DNA from: Methanothrix sp.
GTDB lineage: Archaea > Halobacteriota > Methanosarcinia > Methanotrichales > Methanotrichaceae
DNA: 8,785 nucleotides
Assembly (NCBI GenBank): GCA_003162615.1
Contig: PMNG01000098.1
Coordinates: 1 to 8,785 of the forward strand
Direction of reading: 5' to 3'
Position numbers and translations under genes: made by a program. How positions within the stretch are numbered: the first letter of the stretch is position 1; each line of letters starts with the position of its first letter. A model generated the notes under the pieces. It saw only the letters and a program-made list of their open reading frames with translations, was not told where the DNA came from and ran no database searches. Shown piece by piece: positions 4,712-8,785 of this stretch.

Positions 4712-5875
4712 TCACCTCGACATTATGTGGACAATGGCTGTTCCGCCTGAGCCTCCAACGTTGTGGGCCAGCCCGAACTCGGCATCCTCCACCTGGCGTT
4801 TCCCTGCCTCTCCACGAAGCTGAAGAGCGATCTCATAAGCCTGCTTTATGCCAGTTGCTCCCACCGGGTGGCCGCATGCCTTCAGTCCGCCGGAAGTGTT
4901 TATTGGCAATCGGCCGCCCAAGGCTGTGATGCCCTCCTCAGCGGCCTTGCCTCCCTGGCCTTTCTCCACAAAACCAAGGTCCTCGATAGCCAAAATCTCA
5001 CCAATGGTGAAGCAGTCATGGACCTCAGCGACATCGATATCTTTTGGCTCTATTCCAGCCTGGCCGAAGGCGGAATGGGCGGCATGAACTGTGGCATCCA
5101 AGGTGGTTATATCTCTCCGGTCGTGTAGAGCCAGGGTGTCGCTGGCCTGCCCGCTGCCAACGATCCGAACTGGCGTGTCTGCGAACTTCCTGGCAATCTC
5201 GGTGGGGGCCAGGACTACGGCTGCTGCACCATCGGAGATGGGCGAGCAGTCCAGAACGTGCAGAGGATCTGACACCATGGGCGACCTGTCCACGTCGTCG
5301 AGGGTGATTTCCATCTGGTACTGAGCGATGGGGTTGAGGCACCCATGGTGATGGTTCTTTACCGCCACCTGGGCCATCTGGTCATGAGTTGTGCCGTACC
5401 TCCTCATGTGCAGCCTGGCCATCATGGCGTACAGGGCAGGGAATGTGGCCCCAAAGAAACACTCCCACTCGCGGTCAGCCGCTGAGGCCAGGGCGTCGGC
5501 GGCTGTGCCGCTGGAGACATCGGTCATCTTCTCTACCCCGGCTGCTATCACTATGTCGTGGTAGCCGCTGGCAACCGCCAGGACTCCCTGGCGCAGGGCC
5601 AGGCCGCCTGATGCACAGGCAGCTTCTACTCTGGTGCTGGGTATGTGCAGCCTGGAGAGTCCGGCGCAATCAGCGATCAGGGCTCCTATATGCTCCTGCT
5701 CGACGAAGCGTCCGGCGCTCATGTTTCCCACATATAGAGCGTCTATCTGCTCACCAATCAGGTTAGAGTCGTCTATAGCCAGGACTCCTGCCTCTGCTAC
5801 CATATCCCGGAGAGAAACGTCCCAGCGCTCTCCGAACTTGGTGCATCCCACACCGATGATGGATACTGATCTCAT
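4712..5875 (-). CDS. Acetoacetyl-CoA thiolase (acetyl-CoA C-acetyltransferase), 387 aa
   Basis: The enzyme condenses two acetyl-CoA into acetoacetyl-CoA, the first step of the mevalonate pathway, and passes the product to HMG-CoA synthase in the same complex. It has the thiolase fold of the archaeal/SCP-x-like branch. The nucleophile is Cys87 in RVEAACASGG. The other active-site motifs are HDCF (about His286), and GGLKACGHPVGATG with Cys334 and His336. NVGGSGGTA near the C-terminus is the usual closing glycine-rich loop. The ATG at 5875 overlaps the HMG-CoA synthase stop as ATGA, and MRSVSIIGVGCTKFGE is a standard family N-terminus. The thermodynamically unfavourable condensation is thought to be pulled forward by direct transfer to the synthase. 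All key residues are present and I see no damage. Confidence 0.95.
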   Translation of the reverse strand: MRSVSIIGVGCTKFGERWDVSLRDMVAEAGVLAIDDSNLIGEQIDALYVGNMSAGRFVEQEHIGALIADCAGLSRLHIPSTRVEAACASGGLALRQGVLAVASGYHDIVIAAGVEKMTDVSSGTAADALASAADREWECFFGATFPALYAMMARLHMRRYGTTHDQMAQVAVKNHHHGCLNPIAQYQMEITLDDVDRSPMVSDPLHVLDCSPISDGAAAVVLAPTEIARKFADTPVRIVGSGQASDTLALHDRRDITTLDATVHAAHSAFGQAGIEPKDIDVAEVHDCFTIGEILAIEDLGFVEKGQGGKAAEEGITALGGRLPINTSGGLKACGHPVGATGIKQAYEIALQLRGEAGKRQVEDAEFGLAHNVGGSGGTAIVHIMSR

Positions 5876-6909
5876 AGTTTCAGCTTGCCCTTGTGCTTGG
5901 CGTACATGGCATAGTCAAGGTATTGAGCCTTGGCTATATAGTCCCTGACAGATGGTGCACCAGTCCTGATATCCTCTATCTTGTCTTTGACACTGATGCT
6001 GAAGGCGTCTGAGCCTGCACCGGAGCCAAAGCTGGTGACGAAGATCCGCTCTCCTGGTTTGGCAACGTCCAGGGTGGCGGCAAGGCCGATCAGGCATGAG
6101 CCCGAGTATGTGTTTCCGATAAATGGGACGACCAACCCAGGCTCTATCTGCTCTTTAGAAAAGCCGAGCTTGCGCGCCACGCGGAGGGGGAACTTCCCAT
6201 TGGGTTGGTGAAAGACAGCGTAGTCATAGTCCTTGGGAGTTGTTCCCAGTCGCTCCATCAGGCCGTTAGCAGCGCTGGTCACATGCTTGAAGTAGGCGGG
6301 TTCGCCAGTAAACCTGCCGCCGTGCTCAGGATAGGGCATCCCCTCACGCCTCCAAAAGTCCGGGGTGTCTGTTGTGAAGGAATAAATCGCCTCTATCTCT
6401 GCAGCTAGGTCTTTGCTGCCGATGATGTAGGCAGCGCCACCAGCCGCAGCCGTGTATTCCAGCATATCGCCGGGAGCGCCCTGGCTCACGTCCGTGCCTA
6501 TAGCTATTCCCAGGTCGATCAGGTTGGAGCCGACTAATCCGAGGCATGCCTGGATGGCTGCAGTCCCGGCTTTGCAGGCAAACTCGAAGTCAGCCGCGGT
6601 AAAAGAAGAAGAAGTGCAAATCGCTTCGCCAACAATCGTACCTGTGGGCTTGACCGCATAGGGATGGCTCTCAGAGCCGGTGTAGATTGCGCCGACCCGC
6701 CTGGGGTCTATGTTTGCCCTCATAACGGCGTTCCTGGCGGCCTCTACTGCAAAAGTAACCGCATCCTCATCCATGTCGGGCACTGACTTCTCGTAAACGC
6801 GTAGGCTTTCAGATATGTTGTCTCCATCGCCCCAAACCCGAGCGATCTCATCCACACGTATGCGGTACTTAGGGATGTAGACTCCATAGCTGACTATACC
6901 GGAGGGCAA
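5872..6909 (-). CDS. Hydroxymethylglutaryl-CoA synthase, archaeal type, 345 aa
   Basis: The enzyme joins acetyl-CoA and acetoacetyl-CoA to give HMG-CoA, precursor of mevalonate and archaeal isoprenoid lipids. Catalytic residues are visible: Glu80 in GSESHPYAVKPT, nucleophile Cys112 in FACKAGT, and His234 in FHQPNGKFP. GNTYSGS at about 265-271 is the conserved asparagine loop. Length is normal for archaeal enzymes. The start is TTG 6909, chosen because SGIVSYGVYIPKYRI is the standard N-terminus and GGTGAG lies about 5 bases upstream, overlapping the stop of the regulator gene. The regulator ends 6 bases before it and the thiolase gene overlaps its end by 4 bases, so translation of the set is probably coupled. 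No residue is missing. The gene is often labelled mvaS or hmgA/hmgS in other genomes; I leave the symbol to the name I am surest of. Confidence 0.96.
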   Translation of the reverse strand: MPSGIVSYGVYIPKYRIRVDEIARVWGDGDNISESLRVYEKSVPDMDEDAVTFAVEAARNAVMRANIDPRRVGAIYTGSESHPYAVKPTGTIVGEAICTSSSFTAADFEFACKAGTAAIQACLGLVGSNLIDLGIAIGTDVSQGAPGDMLEYTAAAGGAAYIIGSKDLAAEIEAIYSFTTDTPDFWRREGMPYPEHGGRFTGEPAYFKHVTSAANGLMERLGTTPKDYDYAVFHQPNGKFPLRVARKLGFSKEQIEPGLVVPFIGNTYSGSCLIGLAATLDVAKPGERIFVTSFGSGAGSDAFSISVKDKIEDIRTGAPSVRDYIAKAQYLDYAMYAKHKGKLKL

Positions 6910-6915
6910 AGAGAC

Positions 6916-7635
6916 TCACCTTTTGTTCAAGACGGTGGTAATCTCTTCTGAAGATATAGGTGTCGTTAAAAGTGGGATGTTCTCAATCTCAGCTATCCTT
7001 ACCGCAACCGGGTCGACGTCCGTGGCATTGAGCCCCTGGAGGACGATTGCCCCAGGTTTGAGGTTGGTCACTCTGACCGCTACCATAGACGACTTGCCCG
7101 AAGTGACTCCAGTGAATATCAGGGCACGGGCTGTGCTGCGACCGTAGATCTTCTGGAATTGATCCGGAAGAAGCTCGATTATCGCCTTTGCACTATCTAT
7201 TATGGTGTAGCCGTAGATCGAGATGTCAGTGTTGCCGAAGACGACAGAGGCACTGATCTTGTCCATGAAGTCAGAGAGGATTACGGGTTCCGGATACTCG
7301 CATATGCAGCAGATGGCATCCATGCCGAAGATCTCCCCGAACATGGTTTCATAGGCTCGCATGACGGTGCAGCCACGAAGCTCGTCTATCTTCAGCAGTG
7401 CATCTATTATCTTGCTAACAATCATTATTCCTGGGGATCTCCGCCTGCCGCTCTCGTAGTCGGAGATTACCGAGGGAGATATTCCCAAGTGGTTGGATAG
7501 ATCGGTCTGAGTTATGCCAAAATTTCTCCGCCATTTTCTCAGAGTTTCGCCAGGACTCGGCGACAGAGTAATTTCTCCGGCAATCTTCTCTGCTAGAAAC
7601 CCTCGGGGATTGGAGATCTCTCTCCCAGAATTCAT
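6916..7635 (-). CDS. HTH (XRE-type) transcriptional regulator, COG1709-like, 239 aa
   Basis: An XRE/Cro-type helix-turn-helix lies at about residues 29-83 (LRKWRRNFGITQTDLSNHLG, then SPSVISDYESGRR). A longer C-terminal region has no catalytic motif but a small Cys cluster (ICCICE, Cys109, 110 and 112) and a conserved-looking ligand-type domain (FTGVTSGKSSMVAVRVTNLKPGAIVLQG). This matches archaeal regulators grouped as COG1709, which often precede HMG-CoA synthase. As the first gene of the operon it probably controls the pathway, perhaps in response to a CoA ester or isoprenoid product; the ligand is inferred only from context. I chose ATG 7635 because the TATA box centred near 7662 is 27 bases away, predicting a leaderless mRNA. 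TTG 7641 would add two residues. The Cys trio could bind metal or sense redox state. Confidence 0.88.
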   Translation of the reverse strand: MNSGREISNPRGFLAEKIAGEITLSPSPGETLRKWRRNFGITQTDLSNHLGISPSVISDYESGRRRSPGIMIVSKIIDALLKIDELRGCTVMRAYETMFGEIFGMDAICCICEYPEPVILSDFMDKISASVVFGNTDISIYGYTIIDSAKAIIELLPDQFQKIYGRSTARALIFTGVTSGKSSMVAVRVTNLKPGAIVLQGLNATDVDPVAVRIAEIENIPLLTTPISSEEITTVLNKR

Positions 7636-7657
7636 AATCAATGACTGGTCAAACTAG

Positions 7658-7667
7658 GATATAAAGC
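7658..7667 (-). promoter_or_regulatory. TATA box of the mevalonate-entry operon
   Basis: The minus strand reads GCTTTATATCC, centred near 7662. Transcription should begin near 7636, at the ATG of the regulator (7635), so the operon mRNA is probably leaderless. The flank TTTCGTTAG may act as the BRE. The tRNA gene ends at 7719, upstream of this box, so the operon does not depend on it. Confidence 0.55.
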
Positions 7668-7718
7668 TAACGAAATTCGATTCGGCATTTAACGTAAGCC
7701 ATTTGAGCAAAAGAATGA

Positions 7719-7805
7719 TGCGTCGACCGGGATTCGAACCCGGGTTGTAGGCTTGCTTCGCAAACGCATGGAAGGCCCAAGTCATAACCACTAGACCATC
7801 GACGC
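7719..7805 (-). tRNA. tRNA-Gly (UCC) with a 15-base insertion at the canonical intron site
   Basis: The acceptor arms GCGTCGA (7805-7799) and TCGACGC (7726-7720) pair perfectly, followed by discriminator A at 7719. The T arm is CCGGG-TTCGAAT-CCCGG. The D arm is GTC...GAC with the loop TAGTGGTTAT. The anticodon stem TGGGC/GCCTA closes a 22-base loop instead of 7. Removing 15 bases (7768-7754, TGCGTTTGCGAAGCA) after position 37 leaves the loop CTTCCAA with anticodon UCC (7772-7770). Because CAA is repeated at the boundary, the cut can slide by up to two bases with the same product. CCA is not encoded. TTCTTTTG follows the 3' end and may be the terminator. The glycine identity rests on the anticodon. 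Confidence 0.93.
7754..7768 (-). other. Putative minimal tRNA intron, 15 nt
   Basis: It lies between positions 37 and 38, the usual archaeal intron site. It can form a small TTGC-GAA-GCAA hairpin that uses the last exon-like bases. The usual bulge-helix-bulge needs intron bases 2-5 to pair with exon positions 39-42; here GCGT faces GCCT, which gives a mismatch and two wobbles. The splice motif is therefore weak or relaxed. Confidence 0.7.
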
Positions 7806-7938
7806 TCGGCCCCATAACTGAAACTCGTTGAACTTAACTGTTTCGATTGAGAAAGGTATTTTTCCGCTCTAGGGAGATACTACCATCGAGGCAAAGCCGA
7901 CTACTGTTAACAAAACTACGCCGAACTCATCAGATAGC

Positions 7939-7948
7939 TTCATATACC
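7939..7948 (+). promoter_or_regulatory. TATA box of carS
   Basis: TTCATATACC is centred near 7944, 35 bases before ATG 7979, predicting a leader of about 9 bases. The position rules out the longer open frame that begins at 7847. Confidence 0.45.
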
Positions 7949-7978
7949 GGACAGGCAGCGAGAGGGCGAAGAGAAGCG

Positions 7979-8518
7979 ATGATGAACATCTTGATAACTG
8001 CGATCTGGCTGATGCTGCCCGCTTATCTGCCCAACAACTTCGCTGCGCTCTTCGGCGGCGGCACGCCGCTGGATTTCGGGCAGAGGTTCAACGATGGCCG
8101 TCGCATCATGGGGGATGGCAAGACCTACAGGGGAACAGCTGCGGGTACCATATGTGGGTTTCTGGTGGGACTGGCCCTGAACTCAGTCGCTTCGAGCCTA
8201 GGGTTGCCGTCGTTTGGAGCGGGACTCGAGCAGTTTCTTGTCCTGGGGGGGTTGTCCCTAGGAGCGATGCTGGGCGACATCGTGGCAAGCTTCTTCAAGC
8301 GCAGGCTTGGAATGAAGCGAGGAGCCCAGTTCTTCGTGATCGACCAGCTAGACTTCGTATTCGGGGCTTGGATACTGACGGTGATCCTGGACCCACATTG
8401 GTTCTGGAATAACTTCACTCCAACCATCATCGTCATAGTTCTGATAATAACTCCAGTGCTCCACCGGGTTACGAACATCATAGGCTACCGGATCGGAGCT
8501 AAGAGGGAGCCCTGGTAA
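7979..8518 (+). CDS. carS: CDP-archaeol synthase (CTP:archaeol cytidylyltransferase), 179 aa
   Basis: This membrane enzyme transfers CMP from CTP to unsaturated archaetidic acid, making CDP-archaeol, the activated precursor for polar head groups of archaeal lipids. The family (formerly DUF46) signature appears at about residues 38-52, NDGRRIMGDGKTYRG. The second polar motif, at about 105-122, reads KRRLGMKRGAQFFVIDQLD. I count about five hydrophobic segments: near 4-24, 54-72, 82-102, 122-140 and 146-160. ATG 7979 is directly followed by a second ATG at 7982, and either could serve. Purine-rich GAGGGCGAAGAG lies just upstream. The frame is open back to 7847, but those 44 codons lie mostly upstream of the TATA box and read as non-coding. 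The length fits the family. It has its own promoter and is divergent from the tRNA gene. Confidence 0.93.
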   Translation: MMNILITAIWLMLPAYLPNNFAALFGGGTPLDFGQRFNDGRRIMGDGKTYRGTAAGTICGFLVGLALNSVASSLGLPSFGAGLEQFLVLGGLSLGAMLGDIVASFFKRRLGMKRGAQFFVIDQLDFVFGAWILTVILDPHWFWNNFTPTIIVIVLIITPVLHRVTNIIGYRIGAKREPW

Positions 8519-8573
8519 CGGTCCATCGGACAATGCGTCGCGGCTCTTTTCGGAAGACGGAATTTATTAGACA

Positions 8574-8582
8574 CTTTTTCTT
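8574..8582 (+). terminator. Possible T-rich terminator of carS
   Basis: CTTTTTCTT lies 56 bases after the carS stop, followed by another T-run near 8595. Archaeal termination typically uses such U-tracts without a hairpin. A small GTCC/GGAC hairpin at 8521-8530 precedes it. Confidence 0.3.
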
Positions 8583-8634
8583 GCTACCATTGACTTTTAA
8601 CCAATTATCGGTGAGCAGGAGCCTTTCTCGAAAG

Positions 8635-8643
8635 CTTTATAAG
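8635..8643 (+). promoter_or_regulatory. TATA box of the mtr operon
   Basis: CTTTATAAG, preceded by the purine-rich CGAAAG as a likely BRE, is the clearest promoter in the window. It predicts a transcript start near 8665 and a leader of about 65 bases, unusually long compared with the other genes here. The motif CCAATTATCGG lies upstream at 8601-8611 and recurs in the leader. Confidence 0.65.
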
Positions 8644-8672
8644 TTTAGGTAAGTGATAGGTTGAGCGTCATA

Positions 8673-8707
8673 GCCAATTTTATCGGGGAAAAAAATAAGA
8701 AATTGGC
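8673..8707 (+). promoter_or_regulatory. Leader hairpin upstream of mtrE
   Basis: GCCAATTT (8673-8680) and AAATTGGC (8700-8707) form a perfect 8-bp stem with a 19-base purine-rich loop (GGGGAAAAAAATAAG within it). It lies inside the predicted 5' UTR and ends 11 bases before the ribosome site GGAGG (8719-8723). It could protect the mRNA, bind a regulator or tune translation. Confidence 0.5.
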
Positions 8708-8729
8708 GAAAAAGAAAAGGAGGAGAAAT

Positions 8730-8785
8730 ATGGACGCATTTAGCATGGGACTCGTAGGAGCCGTTGGTGCCCTTGCGACGATCTG
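8730..8785 (+). CDS. mtrE: Methyl-H4MPT:coenzyme M methyltransferase subunit E, N-terminal 18 codons (partial)
   Basis: The visible peptide is MDAFSMGLVGAVGALATI, a hydrophobic start that matches the first membrane span of MtrE. Mtr is the sodium-pumping membrane complex that moves the methyl group between tetrahydromethanopterin/sarcinapterin and coenzyme M in methanogens. In acetate users it works in the direction of methane formation. In Methanosarcinales mtrE begins the mtrEDCBAFGH operon, consistent with the strong promoter and leader here. The ATG is fixed by GGAGG (8719-8723) six bases upstream. Only 56 bases are present, so the call rests on the N-terminus and the genomic setting. Another membrane protein with a similar Gly/Ala-rich start is possible but less likely. 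Confidence 0.75.
   Translation, partial: MDAFSMGLVGAVGALATI

Noticed and set aside
4489..5948. Several plus-strand open frames of 70-146 codons
   Set aside because: They lie antisense to the DUF35 and thiolase genes, whose motifs are unmistakable, and have Arg/Ser/Pro-rich compositions typical of shadow frames in GC-rich DNA.
5981..7500. Plus-strand frames opposite HMG-CoA synthase and the regulator
   Set aside because: They overlap well-supported genes on the other strand and have no ribosome sites or recognisable motifs.
7847..7978. N-terminal extension of carS by 44 codons
   Set aside because: The TATA box lies inside it, family members start near the MNILITAIW segment, and the extension is basic and unlike a membrane enzyme N-terminus.
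1..8785. CRISPR array, insertion sequence, prophage or defence system
   Set aside because: I saw no regularly spaced repeats, no transposase or integrase motifs, no terminal inverted repeats, and no nuclease, helicase or toxin-antitoxin signatures.

Overview
The window looks like chromosomal DNA from a methanogenic archaeon, most likely of the Methanothrix (Methanosaeta) / Methanosarcinales type. The evidence is a CDP-archaeol synthase (archaeal ether-lipid synthesis), the archaeal HMG-CoA synthase / thiolase / DUF35 gene set, the first codons of mtrE (methyl-H4MPT:coenzyme M methyltransferase subunit E), and TATA-box promoters with short or absent leaders. The genus is inferred from recalled protein similarity and was not tested.

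Layout. 1-125 is the end of a membrane protein. 126-1590 is a loose accessory stretch with a probable 52-residue basic protein (minus), a four-repeat TPR protein (plus) and a possible 43-residue single-span membrane peptide (minus). 1591-2457 (minus) is a winged-helix/CBS-domain regulator with a Fur-box-like dyad in its promoter. 2458-3900 holds a YkgJ-type cysteine-cluster gene, whose upstream reading frame is open but has no ordinary start codon, and then a degraded gene relic. 3901-4125 is a small zinc-binding-type protein with its own promoter.

4285-7635 (minus) is a compact four-gene operon, transcribed in the order HTH regulator, HMG-CoA synthase, acetoacetyl-CoA thiolase, DUF35 zinc-ribbon/OB-fold protein. 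The junctions are a 6-base gap, a 4-base ATGA overlap and a 1-base gap. The last three gene products are known in archaea to form one complex that converts acetyl-CoA to HMG-CoA, the entry to the mevalonate route to isoprenoids. The first gene is probably its dedicated regulator.

7719-7805 (minus) is tRNA-Gly(UCC) with a 15-base insertion at the canonical intron site. Divergent from it, 7979-8518 is CDP-archaeol synthase, so both early (HMG-CoA) and late (CDP-archaeol) steps of membrane-lipid synthesis lie in this window. The window ends in the promoter, structured leader and first 18 codons of the mtr operon.

I found no CRISPR array, insertion sequence or defence system. The points that most deserve a second look are the YkgJ start problem, the minimal tRNA intron without a clear splice motif, the hairpin and repeat around the mtr promoter, the Fur-like operator, and several small genes.
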